A stretch of DNA of 64,000 nt. Origin: Bimastos eiseni. Its lineage: Eukaryota; Annelida; Clitellata; Crassiclitellata; Lumbricidae. The notes under the pieces are model-generated. The model searched no databases, was not told where the DNA came from, and worked only from the letters and a program-made list of their open reading frames with translations. Where the stretch lies: assembly GCA_959347315.1 (NCBI GenBank), contig OY365809.1:46534710-46598709 (forward strand), written 5' to 3'. Numbering within the stretch: the first letter of the stretch is position 1; every line of letters begins with the position of its first letter. A program made the position numbers and the translations under genes. Positions 39,461 through 54,400 of the stretch are shown here, in pieces.

Positions 39461-42400
39461 TATATATATATCGCGTATGTGTGTGTGTTTGTGGCTCATA
39501 GCGACGTCGACTGTTCGATGTTTAATAAGCAGAATATGGACTCATTTGCATCGAGGAAGAATCTGATCAGAAAATTTTTCTCATGCTAACCTTCCACACA
39601 CTCACCATCAAACCTGTGCAGCTACACATCTACACGCGCTCAATGAAAGAAAACCGCAGAAACACACGTACACACACGTACGCACGCACGCACATACACA
39701 CACACAAACACCTACACGAACACACACTAGTAGCTTACCATCCTGAATGTCCAGTTTTTTCTCACTAGTCAGCTTTCACGCTAAAGCGACCGAGTCTAAC
39801 AACAGCTCTATCGAGCAATTCAGTTGACTTTACAAGAAATTGACAGCACGATTTAGTTTTTAAGCTTTGTCACAGACTATTTCTTAATTAAACGTCTATA
39901 GGTTGGCGCGACTATACTTTACTCAAAGCCAGCGGCAAAAGCCGATGAGGTATTGGATGTTTCTACTAAAAACCTAATCCCCAATTTTATTTACAAGTCA
40001 GTTCAGTATTAATGATATTCCAATTCTGATAATAATTAATATTTTAGTTTTAATTCAAATTCTGAAATTATTTTAGATCTAGTACCAGATGGGAAAATGA
40101 AGTGGGTAGCAGAGCGAATGACCCGGTCGAGACTGGCTATCAGCGCTTGAAGCAGGCCTACCTGAACTAAGCTGCAATCAATTGACGACAAAGGTATGTA
40201 CGAATGAGGTACATGTATGTATATATATACATATATATACATATATAGATATATGTATATATATATATGTATATATATATAGGGTGCAGCGGCATTAGAC
40301 ATTGGAGGAGAAGCAATAAAAAGCAGCTGGAAACATTGATTGGTATGCGATGAAAGCTAAGTTTTTATAACTCTAACCATTTTAGTATTTGCTGTTACGG
40401 AGTTATAACATAACCATAACCATAATATTTATTGTTCCCATAAGATACAAAATAACAATGAAGACAATATATTTCACAATTGCAAGGGGAGCACTTCCTT
40501 CATCTGAGCATCGATCGATGACGCTGCTGCTGAGAAACAGAATTTGAGAGTAAAGAACTTGTTGCTTCACATCCTATCCATTTCAGGGAAGGAAGAGGAG
40601 GAGCAGGAGGAGTAGGGCGATCGAACGTGGTGCATACTCTGCTGCGCCTTATAAGGAGAGCTGCAGAACCGCTCGTAATATACCAATGTTGTCTATGCCG
40701 TGTCACCGGTGTGACCCAGGGCGCTGTTGTCAATGAATGACAGCCACCATCTCAGAACTATTTTTTATTACCGAAATTATTTGGAAGGAAATATTTGGAA
40801 GGAATCAATCGCAGATTGGGCGACGACATATTCCTATGGCTGATCATCCTCCCTTGCAACCCCTCCAAGGGGTCCATCTGTCTGTCTGTCTGTCTGTGTG
40901 TGTGTGTGTGTGTGTCTGTCTGCTCGTCCAGTCAGAGCCATAATTCCTACGTATATCCTCTTTAACATAATAATTATGTGTTTCAGTTTTAGTTGTCTTT
41001 CTGTAATTTTACAATCGAACAATGGCCTAAGTCGTGTAGGCTGTGAGTGTGATATTGATCCGTTGCTCTTTCCCTTGCATTCAATATCTTTGTCCTTTCG
41101 ACTTACCTTACTACGTTGACCTCGCTCGTTCGTCTAAACGACCGCATACATACACACATACATACATAAACACAACATATTTAGATCATATATATGTATA
41201 TACATATGTAACCGACGATCGGGCGTTCGGTCGGTCAGCGAGTGAGCGAGCGATCGACGGGCGAAGGCTGCAGTAGCCAACGGATACGACCGACATCAGG
41301 AAAGGAAAATCTTTGTGGTCGATAGCAAGTCAAATATCTGTAGCATTCTTTGACCCTTACCTCCTCTGCTCTCCTCTGCTCTGCTCTGATCTCCTCCTCT
41401 CCTCTCCTCTCCTTGTTCTCCTCCTCGTCCTCCTCCTCGACCTTCTTATCCTTCTTCTTCTGATACGGCTGGTGTGTACACATAATTTTGATTCAACCTT
41501 TTCTGGCGGTCGTAGTTACATTCATCTGCACCGCTCGGAAAAGTAATTACGCAGATGAAGAGACATGATTTCTTTACGACAGACATAATAGAAGATATCT
41601 CGGCAAAGAGCCATCTCCGCATTCCTCCCCTCCTACCTCCTCCATCTCCTCCTTCCTCTCCTCCTCTTCCCCTCCTCTTCTTCCTCATTATTCTCATCTA
41701 TCTTGTCCCTTCCACCTCCTTGTCATCCTATTTGTCTTTGTCCTTCTCCTTCTCTATTTCCTCCTCTATCTGCTCATTCTCCTCATCCTTCTCCTCCTTA
41801 ACCTTATCCTCATCTTCCTCCTTCTACTATTCCTTCTTCTCATTCTCCTCCTTCTTCTCATCCTCCTCATTATCCCCCTCCTTGCACTCCTTTTTTCTTT
41901 ATCTCTCCTCTACGCTATCTTCTCCTCTATCTTGCAAATTCAAAAATCCAGAAAATTGTTTATCATCCACCAGAGCATAGAGATACGAAAAGCTCCCACG
42001 CTATGATATCTTGTGATTTTTCGTTCAAATGATATTATTATGGCCTGTAATCATATTGTGGTGTGACTATTTTAATAAAAAATGCACAAGATAAATATGT
42101 TATTGTCTATTAATATGTAGACCTTCTAGATGATTCCACTTAAAATCACCTTGCAGGCCGTGTTTAAGCCGACCGCATGTGGTCGAACAGCAGAGCAATT
42201 GCTGTCTGGATATTTCTTAGGTCATTTATTAAACACACATCACATTAGAAAAACATTTTTTCAACCGTCTTATGACAGGGCACCCACTGAAGGTTATCTT
42301 CCTGTCTCTCAAAAACGAGTCATCGTTTTCGCTAGCTTGGAAAAAACAAAATTTGGACCAAAATTCGTGTCAAAATTACTGGCCGATTTTCAATCTTTCG

Positions 42401-45400
42401 TTCCTCTCGAAGACCCTTGAGAGACTAGTCTCAATTTAGCTTCTTCCCCATTTGGAGCAAGTTGGGCTCTTGCCGTCAGCTCAATCTGGATTCAGAGGTC
42501 ACTATTCCACATAAACCAGGGGCCTCTACATGCATGTTCGTGGAAGCAGATTGCTCCCAATTCAGTAGTGTTGATAGTAAGAGTTCTCGGGATTTGTACT
42601 TGGCCTATTATATAATCACCTATGACGTCATCCATTGTCCAGGCGGAACCCTAGCCCCGCACACCTGTCAATCATTCATTGTTGTGAGTGCATACGTGAC
42701 CCTTGTACTGTACGCAACCTGTCAATCATCCATTGTTATCCTGCACGAGGCTTTTTGCACTGAGCATCTGGCGCCTTATCAGCAGCCATTGCATACATCG
42801 CCTGTCAATGGCCTGCCAATCATCCATTGTTCTTCCAGGGCAGGCAATCTTTGTACTGTGCTTATCTCAATGACCTTTGCTCATCGCATAGTAGTGGGGG
42901 TAGCGAGTGTACTGGTTCGATCTTTGTCATGGACTTGACACATGTATGACAGCTGTGTTATTTTGCAGTTGAATACACGTGCTCTAACCCTAGAATAGCG
43001 GAGGCGACCGTACCATTAGGCAAGGGTGCTGTGCCAACCCTAAATTTCCATTCTTTGGAACTTATGATTAATAATTATAAAATAACAATTATAAGAATAA
43101 AAATTTAAAAAAATTAATAATAAAGATAATTAAAGTAATAAAAATTAATAAAAATAATAATAAAAATAATAAAATTAATAATAATTAATAATAATAATAA
43201 TAATATTAATATTAATATTAATAACATCGCTGAATATCTAAAAAATTTATGTCAATAATACAGTTTGAATATTTGGTATGTGGGTGGATTTTGTAGAATT
43301 GCAGCGAACGCATTCGCAACACGTACTTGAAAACTACAAGTTTTAGATGTGATAGGGGTTAAATATCTGTGAGTGATGCATAAATTTAGGAATTTGTGTG
43401 TGAGAAGCCAAAAATTAAGATTTGGGTACATCGAAACTGTAGGATATCGTATATTGAAGATGTGCCAAAAAAATTGAGAACACAGAAGCTTAAGATCTTG
43501 AATCAATGTTGCGAATGCGAAGATGTAGAAGTTTGGTGCAGTGAAACTGTTGTATATTGGAGTTTGATGTTGAAGTTGAAGGAATCGTTAGATTGACGAT
43601 GATGTAAAAAGTATTATGACAGAAATTTGGTGCATTGAAGCTGTTGTGTATTGGAGTTTGGTGCTGAAGTTTAGCAAATTGTTGGATTGATGAGGATGTC
43701 AAAAGTGTGTGAAAATGTAGAAAACAGAAATTTGATGCATTGAAACTCTTGTTTATTGAAGTTTGGTGTTGTAGTTTAAGGAATTGTTGAAGTGAAGAAG
43801 GTTTAAAAACCTAGGTATATGTAGAGAATTGAAGTTTGAAGCATCGAAACTGATATATATATCTATTGGAATATATTGGAATATACTTTTGTTATGTAAG
43901 TGAGTAAGAAAATCAATAGTTCGAATATAAGATGGGTGGAATGTGACAAGTTTAGGATTCAATTCGTGATACATTGTCAGTGGCATAGGTATACAAGATA
44001 CAATACATGTGCTCACCAAGGGCTCCGATAAGGTGCCAGATGGTCCAGTCCAAAGGTCACCAGCCAAGATAATGGACTGTTATGTTTAACATAGCTCTCA
44101 TTGTATTTTTTTCTAGGGTAGGGGCCACCGCCGTCGCCGCCGCCATTTTAGGGTTGGCGCTAGACAATTGATGATTGCCAGAGAGTGCAAAGGTGGCAGT
44201 GCTGCAGGAGAACAATGAGCGATTGGCATGTTGTCTACAGTTCAATGGTCAAGTGTGCTCCCATAACAATGGATGATTGACAGGTTGGCGGGGCTATGGG
44301 TCAGGCTGAGACAATGGATGACGTCATTGGCAGTCAGTGACAGGTTAAAGGTCAAATCGCCAGAAGAACCACTACCACCACTACTCAATTCTTTCTTGGG
44401 ACTAGTATTCAGTGATCTTGAGGGTGGGGCGATTAAAAATGTAATTAATTAAATAAGCCATTATTAAATAAATTATTAATTCAATTAATTTACGGTTTTA
44501 TCTTGATACTACAGAACTAATAGAATAGCCTTCTTTCGCGAGAATTGTCGGTGGTGCCCAAAACACCGGTAAAAAGATGCCAATGTTCTTTCTATGAGCC
44601 TATCATATTATGTAGGTCTACAGCAACTTATGTCGGTCATGTAGGTCTTGACAGTAGAGCAAATTGTTGGTCACATAAGGCAACAGAAGAAGTGTTTTAT
44701 TATTGCTGCTGCCGATAAGACAGCAGCAAGAAGGAAGCACGGCGTCGTTAGGTCACTAAATGGACGAGTACGGACACCATACTCTCTGAGAAGAAGACAG
44801 GCGATTGTCAGAATGGGTGGCAGGCTTTTCTAAGGGAACAAGCAATAAATTACGGTTTGGATACAGTTCAGGAATGCGGCTTTGTGAATTGATTTTTCTT
44901 AAGCAATGGATCCCACAAACACACACCACTACTTGCCACAGTGGAAAAAGTCAAGCTACAGTTGCTGCAGAAAGACTAATCACAGTAAATGCTGGTGATA
45001 CTGTGGCGGACAGGCCATCAGGCTTGAATGAAGAATTTTATTAATGAATAATCGGCTAGCCATAGCGCTTAATTTACGTATATCTTTTACAGTATTGCGC
45101 CTTGCACCTTCGGTATAGGAGGAAAGACCGGTCGGTGTTTTGAAGCCAGCGCGTAGCTTGCAGACACATGAATAGGCTTGAGTATAGCCTGACAAACGGT
45201 GCATTGCTATATATGTGGAGCAGTGGTTCGTACTGCTTCATGCGTAGAGTGGTTCTCGTATACCGCTCCAGAGGTCGTTTAGTGATCGTAAAGTTTCCCA
45301 TGTAAATACGACCCCTAGTGACAGCCGCTCTCGCGGTCAGGCCGGTGCTGCTTTTCGCTGATCTGGCGGGGTGGGCCCCTCTGCCGTTAATCGCAAGACG

Positions 45401-48400
45401 GACCGTGCCCTGATCGTAGGGTTTAAGCGGCTGACAGAATAAAGACCGATCGTGAGGAATGCTCTCAGGTCTGGGTGCCGTTCGAGAGTGCGTAGAGACC
45501 CGATCGTGGGAAATAAATGAATGGCAGTTCTGTACGGGAATACTGGAAAGATGGTGACCCCGTCGGTGGCCGTGAGAAATAGAGATCGGGTAAAGCCCCG
45601 AGGAACCGAACGTTTATATCGAGAGGCATCGGTGGCCGTTGAGGAAATATGCCGTTAAATCCCAAGCGAAGTCGATCGTAAATAGCGAGACAGATTATGG
45701 TGGCCGTTGAGATATCATATGGGATGAGTTCCCCAGTGAACATGTTGGATTAATATGGGGCGGCGACCCCGTTGGAGCAACTGAATTGAGACCGAGAGAG
45801 CTGCCGGTGAAGCCGTTGACACAATGCAGGGAATGAAATACGGGGAAGGTGGCCCCATAAATACGTTCGATGGACACGAGGAAGGGTCCTCACTGGTGTC
45901 GAAAACCTCAATAATTGGGGGCGTCTCCGCATATTCTTTTCTCTTAACGGTTTTCCGTAAATATCTATACTTGGCTACCTAACGTGGTCATAGTTACTAC
46001 TCCCTTTTCAAGCAATCTGTTCACTTGCGTGTCTGATCGCAATATATTTGCTCACGGTTTCCCCGCGTATCTTTACTTGAGTTACTAAACATAATATCTG
46101 TACTTGCGGTGTCCCCGCAGTATGTCTTCTTGATTGTCTTTCTGAAAATATTCTTGTTGGCTACCTATGTCGGTCACAGTTACTCCTCCCGTTTTCCCGA
46201 GGTCTATTCACTTTAATGTCTAGTTGCAATATCTTGACTCGCGGTTTCCCCGCCAGGCTTCTACTTGCGGGACTAGCCGCAGAATTTCTTTTTGTAGATC
46301 CAACTACATAATCTCTTTTCGGGGATTTCCTCGAAAGAGCTGCCCGTGGTTCGTTCAAGTGTATAAGAGAGTACAATTGCTTCAGAGAAAGAAGTTATTA
46401 TAATAATGCAGGTATGTGTGAAACATGGAGGTAACGTGTTGTCACTTACCTTAGGTGCCTGTGAGATAATCAAGTCCGAGGACTCCGAAACGAAGTCTAC
46501 GAGAGTTGGTGCATTACCGTTGGTCAAACCTCTAGGTGACGAGTACATCAATAATCCTACGATGGGAGGAATAAACGCAGTCCATGAGAGTTACAGACAT
46601 GTGAGAGTCTGAGTGATCGGATACTAAAGTATATAACAGATGAAAGCAGGACGAGAAATATTCTTGTTGGCTAACTAGTTTGGTCATAGTTACGAACGCA
46701 GTTTTCCAGCAGCACTTGGGTTGTCGGAGACCGTGTAAGTTCGGGAGACCGAGATCGAGAAGCTCGGATGGCCGAGATCGAGAAAGTTCGGGTGGCAGAG
46801 AAGACCGTGAAAGTTCGGGTGACCGTGATAGAGACAGACTGGGTAAGTCCCAGGATTAGCGATCTCATATAGTCAGAGAGGCCCCGCCCCGGTGGCCGAG
46901 AGTGATACAAACAGTGACAGAGTTCGAGTGGCCGTTCGATAGAAATATCGGGGAGATTCCCGAAGGACCCGCTGGAAATACACGTGAAGGGTGACCACGT
47001 TAGAAGAGCACGTTAAAAACAAGAGAAAACAATGGTGCCTATTGATACCTTCAGGTTCTAACCATTTATATCTTCTTGATGATTTTATTGTTATTGTTCT
47101 TTCCTTTTCCATCTTATCGCATTTGTGTTTACGGTTTTGTTTGCTATGATCAAAATCATTAATTATGTTAAATGTTTACGTTACATTCTATTCGAAGCGA
47201 CTCATTTTTCGATTAGTTTAGTTTAGTTTTAGTGTTGTTTAACTTGCTTCTAGTTAAGAATTAATGTTATAATTTACATAGATTGCCATACCTAGCGGGA
47301 CTATTGATTGTCCTTTCTGGGTCCCCTGTTGTTGCTGATTGATGAAAAGATAATTTGTATTTCTTTTTGGTTTCAATGGCTGCAATAAAATGAATTGAAT
47401 TTACTGCTGATATTCCGCTTTTATTTACTAAACACAGGGCAAATGACCATCTTTATGCAGATGATGTCCAGGAGTTTGAACATAGATCAACCATTCCTCG
47501 TCCGTTCTATTGATTGTCTTTCTGATATTGGATGTCAACTAACAGACTCCGCCCGCCTAGGTGCTGCAAAACTCAGCTGATCTGGTTTGGGACTAAGCAA
47601 TAGTTTGCTAAACTTGACCTACAATTGACAAAGACATTTTTGCCTACACATACTCTATTAGTGTCCGTGAACTGGGCGACACACTTGATTCATCCCTCAC
47701 GTTCACGGAACGCATATCTAACCTGACCCGCTCCTGCTACTTTCAACGGAGGCAAATCAGTGCAAAAAGACGATCTGCCTTATCCTCTGTCTTTCGATCA
47801 TTGTTCATGCGTTTGTTTGCTCCCGCCTAGACCACTGCAACGCACTTCTAATGGAGCTCTCGAAACAGCGTCTTCCTCCCTTTCAATCAGTCTTAAATAC
47901 TTCAGCTAGGCTAATAGCCCGACTCCCTCATAGCTCTACATAAGACTTGAAGTCTTGCACTTTCTTCCCGTAACAGCACGTATCCACTACAAAATTCTCT
48001 TTCTGGTTTCCAAAGCCCAGCTGGGCTGTTTTCCGAAATATCTCTCTGACTATTTGCGAAAGCCGTTATCTGCAACTTCATCTCGTTCTTTGCGCTTTGT
48101 TGATCGTCTTGATCTTTTTGTGCCAAACGCTAAGACTGCCCTGGTCCAACACCGGGCGTTTGCAGTTGTTGGTCCATCTGCCTGGGATGACCTTCCTCCA
48201 TCATTGAGGACTAAGCTAATGTCTGGATTATCTCTGTCGGTTTCTCGCTCTTAAAAGACGTTTCTTTTACTCCGGAGTTTTCTGTGCTGAGAGCGCTTCT
48301 GAATAGTTACTCTGATCAAATTATTTCAATGAAATGATCGGGTGAGAGATCCTTCTTCTTCTTCACCGCCATTGCTTGGCCCAATGGTTGCCAGCCATTC

Positions 48401-51400
48401 GTAAAGACCCACAGAGGTTCCCAGCCATTCGCTCCACCCTACCCAACTCGCCCCACCCCACTCGCCCCACCCAATCCTGTGCATGGACATTGCCATCCCA
48501 TTGGATTCGGACTCTTTGTCATCGTCTCTATCTCTACGCTCTCTGTCTGTCTGTCTGTATTGTATCTTTGTTCATTATCGAATCTGAATAAAATTCATTA
48601 GTCTGCTGGTGATGCAGGGAACCTCCTTCTCAGCTGCAAGACTTCAATGCATCTGTCATGAAATGTGTCTGTATACATAGAGGACGAATGTTCCAGGGCA
48701 GTGATGTAGTAGAAATATAAAATCTCAGATAATATATTTCAGTCATTGCTAACGTCAACGTTCTGTTCTGGCTTGCACCAATACTCTTAGCTGTACAATA
48801 TTCCGCTTAAAACATGTCTATACTCCGTCATTACTCAGACCATAAGACGATGCTTTACACCACAACCCCATAGCATGCTTACGTGCCCTCCCCTCGCTTC
48901 ATATTTACCACAAAATCTACATATCATAGGAAGACTTTGAGGGGACGAGAAATTAGAATAAGCACCAAATATGTGCTTATTCTAATTTGCTATCCCCTCA
49001 ATAATGTTCTGTGTGCTAAAACTGTGCATGCATGCGTGTGTGCGTGTATAACTGTATATGCTTGCGTGTGTACGTGCGTGTGCGTGTATAACTGTATTTC
49101 ATGGGTATACATGGTGTGACACCGTTTCTGATTTCGTCCAATTGACGCGGTGCCGGTTAAGCTTCTTTCCACATCCTCCACCGCTTTTCAAACAAACCGA
49201 GACGCGGCCAAACTGAGGCACAAATACAGGCAGTGGGATACAAGCGTCAGCGAGACAGACATTGGGCAATAGAGATGTTGCTGGGCCAGATGAGCTGTCG
49301 ATTTAGCTAAATGGGTTGTCGTCCCCAAAACCGGAAATTAGAATTGGTTTTATTATCGGAAAAAATTCAGGAGAGAAGGAGGACTGGAGAGACCATGAAA
49401 CAGTGTTTCCATCCTCAATGTCTTCTTTCCAAACCATCCATCCAGGAGAAAAGGCGGACTGGAGAGACCGTGAAACAGTGTTTCCATCCTCAATGTCTTC
49501 TATTCAAACAATCCGACCAGGAGAGAAGGAGGACTGGAGAGACTGTGAAACAGTTTTTCTATCATCAATGTATTCTTTTCAAACCATCCAACCAGGAGAG
49601 AAGGAACACTGGAGAGACCGTGAAACAGTTTTTCCACCCTCGATGTCTTCTTTTCAAACAATCCAACCAGGAGAGAAGGAGGACTGGAGACCGTGAAACA
49701 GTTTTTCCATCCTCAATGTTTTCTATTCAAACAATCCGACCAGGAGAGAAGGAGGACTGGAGAGACTGTGAAACAGTTTTTCTATCCTCTATGTCTTCTT
49801 TTCAAACCATCCAACCGAGAGAGAAGGGGGACTGGAGAGACCGTGAAACAGTTTTTCCATTCTCAATGTCTTCTATTCAAACCATCCAACCAGGAGAGAA
49901 GGAGGATTGGAGAGACCGTGACACATTTTGTCCATCCTCAGTCTTTTGTTTTTAAACCATCCGTTCCAGTTGCTTCTCTCCAGCACAGTTTCATCCTATC
50001 GTTTTCTCCATGTAATATATATATATATATCTCTTCTCTTTCCTATACGTATCTATATGTGTCTCGGTTTCTCTATGTCCCTCTCTATCGTTTTCTCTGT
50101 CTCTCTGTCTCTATGTTTCTATTCGCCTGTTTCTTTCAGTTCGTTGGCCTGCTTCTCCGCCTCTCCCTCTGTCGGTCTGTGTGTCGTCAAGTATCAATGA
50201 GTGTCATCTCTGTATGGAATCGGAAGAGACAGATCTGGTAGATCTTTCGTCTCTTTCATCCTTTCGTCTCAGTGTGTCTGTCTTTCTGTCTCTCCTTCGT
50301 CTCAACTCTTTCATAATTTTGTCTTTGTCTCTCTGTCTCTGTCTCTCTGTCTCTGTCTCTTTCGTAGTCTCTTTTCGTCACAACTTTTTCATAATTTCGT
50401 CTCTGTCTCTCTTTCTCTTTCTCTCTGTCTCTCTCGTTGTCTCTTTTGCCTCAACTCTTTCATAATTTCTTCGAGTGCTGCCTCTCCTCATTCGTCTTCT
50501 TCTTCTTTCGTTTCACTTCGACGCACAAATTCAGAGAGCAACGAATTTTCGTTTCTCGATTAGCCAGACTTTGACTTCTCTCTCGACTACTGCTGGTCTC
50601 TATATATGTGGGCCTCCCAGCTGCTCGCATGAGCTGCCTGGATCGTGTCCTGCGCTCTGCAGCCCGACTGCTTGGCGCATACCCAAATTTGACCACATCT
50701 CCAGCTATATGCGAGTTGTCCTGCACTGAATTCCCCTCAGGTAGCGAATTGAATCGAGCATAGAATAGCTGCCTTAGTCTGGCGATGCCTCCTAGGCCTC
50801 GCTACTGCCTACCTGGTTGAATTCTGTAGCCCCACCATTAGCGCTCAAGGCTTGCTCTCCCTCCACTCTATTGCGTTGGGTTTGGGAGCGCCTCTGAGTA
50901 GTAACCTTTAAGAGGCGCCATGCATAAATTATCTTAATAATAATAATATATACATATATATGTGTTTATCTGTGATGTTCGGAAATCTGTGGACATATTA
51001 GTGACTATGCATGATTCAACCAGGCCGATGATTTTACGTTATATATATTTATACTCATGTATATATATTTAAAATGGATATATTATTTTAATGGGTCGCG
51101 AACAAAACCCCTCTGACAAAACCCCTCTGACAAAACCCCTCTGACAAAACCCTCCTGACAAAAACCCCCTCTGACGAAACCCCCCCGTGACAAACCCCCC
51201 TAAGTAGGACAAACCCCCCCTAAGAATAATTTTTTTTAACTTTTTTACTTTTATTATTTAGAAACGTGTGTATACTTTAAAGTCTGAAGTAAAGCATGTG
51301 TCATATGTGTCATATCAAAGTCTGATGCGGTCACTCAGGTATAGTCGTCCAATAGTTAAATAGCAAACAGTTAATTAGTTCTTTGGTCTTTTTGTTATTA

Positions 51401-54400
51401 ATGTATGATGATAGGTCTATGTACACTAAAGGCACCACTGTGCGTAATTCATAGGCTACCAGTGACACGGCTTTTTCAGTCGCGTCAGGTGAGTCTATGC
51501 AGAGCGTATGTGTGTTATCTGTGACACGATTTCTTATATAAGTTAGACCAGGGGCGTCAATCCCCCTCTAACTGATAAAGGTAAACACCCTGGTTCCAAG
51601 TGTCAGGTAGTCAAGATATCCCCCCTTAAGACTCAAAAAATACCCCCGCCCATTATCTGGACACCTCTGAGTTAGACTAATAGTCGTACTGAGTGTCACT
51701 TGTAATGTTGCGCAGACTTTGTTAGTAGTGTCAGTTATTATGGTATGGCCTCTAATTGCAGAAGCTAGTTAGAGCAAGAGGGAGGTTTTTGTCCGGGGGT
51801 AAATGTCTTGCCTAAAACAGAGGGAATTATGTCAGAGGGGGTTATGTAAGAGGGGTTTTGTCAGGTTTTTTTTGTCAGAAGTTTTTTTGTCAGAGGGGTT
51901 TTGTCCTACACCCATTTGAATATATAATGATTGTAGTGACTATGTAGAGAGTCACTCCTACATTTGAATAATAAGCCACAGAACTTTTATTATAGGTTTA
52001 TAGGGTGCAGTTGTAGGCCATTCTCTGCCGCCACTGTAGAGCAGTGTTGGGCACGAGACCAAAACCTCGAGACCAAGACCGAGAGGTCTAAGACCAAGAC
52101 CAAGACCAGGTGGTCCGAGACCGAGACGAAGACCGGTTGGTCCGAGACCAAGATCGAGGGTCCGAGACCAAGACCAAGACCGATACCCTTTTTATAAACA
52201 ATTCAATTTATCAAGACGCTGAAATGGAATAATACGCTTAAAACATTAATTTTATTGCTGAAGAATACTAATCTTAATAATGGTCCTGAAAACAATTTTA
52301 CCGGCCAGTCTGAACTTTGCGAGTTCAGCCGTTGGCTTCGGCCTGAGAATTTCACACTATAAATTACTTACAGTAAATGCTAGGTAAATACTTTAAGACA
52401 TCTGAACAAGTACATTAACGTTCCGTTTGAAACCATTAGAGAAACATAAAAAGAACCGATTTGGGGGCACATGGGGGCACTAAGCACTAAAACGAAACTG
52501 AAGGGGGGGGGTGCGGTGTCCCCTCTGAACCCCGCTTATTACACCCCGCCTTCATGTACTCGGGAATTGTAGGTTAACAGTGACTACACGTGACCAACCA
52601 CATAATTATTAGATTGTTCCATTGACATTTCTTGACATTTGTGAAAGTAAATTTTGAAATGGCTGGTTCCGTTACAAATACATTTTTTGCCAAAGTAACA
52701 TGTATATATATATAGATGGCAGCACATCATAAATCGATAAGAAGCGCGTAGGGCCTAAAGATCCGGTGTCTCTAATAATCGAAAATAACCGACAAATATC
52801 AAGGAAATTGCTCTGATACAGCAAGTGATCTAGAACGCGAATCTAAGACAGAGACCAATCCCAAGACCGTTCCTTAACCTTTATCATCCCAGATACTGAA
52901 ATTGTTTTGCAATCACTTCTGAATTTAGTTACGATACAGTTTACAACCTGATTAAAGGCAAACATGAACAAAATTTATTTATTTTCAGTTCATATCAGAG
53001 TTTTTCATATATTCCCAAAGTGGAACGTTGGGTCACTTCGGCTAGCATAGGCACCATGCATCAGCAAAATGTTACTTTCGTAAAAGAATGCAGTTAATCA
53101 GTGTCCAAAAGTTGTGATTCACAAATGTGATTTAGTTCATTTAACAAAACAGTTTCAACAGAATTAGACACTGCAAAGTCATTGTTGTTCCTTTGGTATG
53201 GTATGCTCCAAAGCACAGTTCGTGGAGCCGCATGTCACATTTTCCGCACTTCTTCCTAGTGTTGCTGCGGCAGTAAGCGCATCGCCCTTGTGTTGTGAAC
53301 TCAATGAAATGGTTTAGCCCATCATATCGGAGCAACGCAGGCACCGGTGCTGTCGGACCGCCCAGTCGCCGACGTGGCACACCCTTCAGCAGACCGCACA
53401 CCACATCGCGTCGAAATTGGATGTGACTCTGTCGTTCTGGTGCTGGAAGCAGCACACACTGCATCTTCCAGGCAGCCACAACAGCGATATTCAATGCATT
53501 TACAAACAAATTCCATCACCATTTTTTCCCTTTTATTTTCGGTCTGTATGTAGAAAGAAGACGGTCCAGTCCTGACGTGTGGTTACAGATCATTCGTGGC
53601 TGTGTGACCTTCCTCTGACTCCCCTTCATATGTCGCTCGACCATGACAACAGGGCTGACAGTGTCAAAATTACTAAGACATATGACAACGTTGTTATCAC
53701 TCCAGCGAACAATGTTCACCTTGCCATCAGATGTGTGAGCACACTTTCCTCTATGTGCCTTGTTGAACTCAGATTTTGGTGGCAAAACTGCATCACCGAA
53801 TCGACCTTCCCTACCAGTACCAGTAGCTTTCATTCCAAGGTCTCGGAGCTGGCACATCAACGAATACGATGTGAAGAAGTTATCGAAGTACAGCTGGTGC
53901 TGAGCCTTGACCGGAATTTTGTCAACAAAGCCAAGAACAATGTGCTCACCAAGACCGGTCTTTTCTGTTCTGTCACTTCTGCCACAATAAATGTTTGCTT
54001 GGTATGGAAACCCATCAGATGAGTAAAGCATCCATACTTTGTACCCGAACCTGATTGGCTTTCCACAGATGAACATTTTAGCACTGTGATGGCCATAATA
54101 AGGCACCATAGACTCGTCAATGCTCAACTTTTCATTGAAAACACCAAACTGCAATAATGCACTGTTCAAGCTGTCATAGATAGGTTGCACTTTGGCAACT
54201 TTCGATGCCGAAAGGTTGCGATTGTCAGCAGCATGAACGAACTTCTTGATCTCTTGGAACCTGGTGTTTGTCATTGCCTTGCAAACTGCTTCACAGCCTA
54301 GATCATCTGCTGTACTCCAGTAATCTCGCTCTTGCGGTAGGCAGTTATATCCAGACAGACGAACAATCCCAACAAACTTCCGAACTTCTTCGCACGATGT

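Noticed and set aside
49311..49955. 214-codon ORF with GEKEDWRDRETVF repeats, superficially like zinc-finger linkers
   Set aside because: It is the 75-bp minisatellite; no cysteine/histidine pairs and other frames are equally open.
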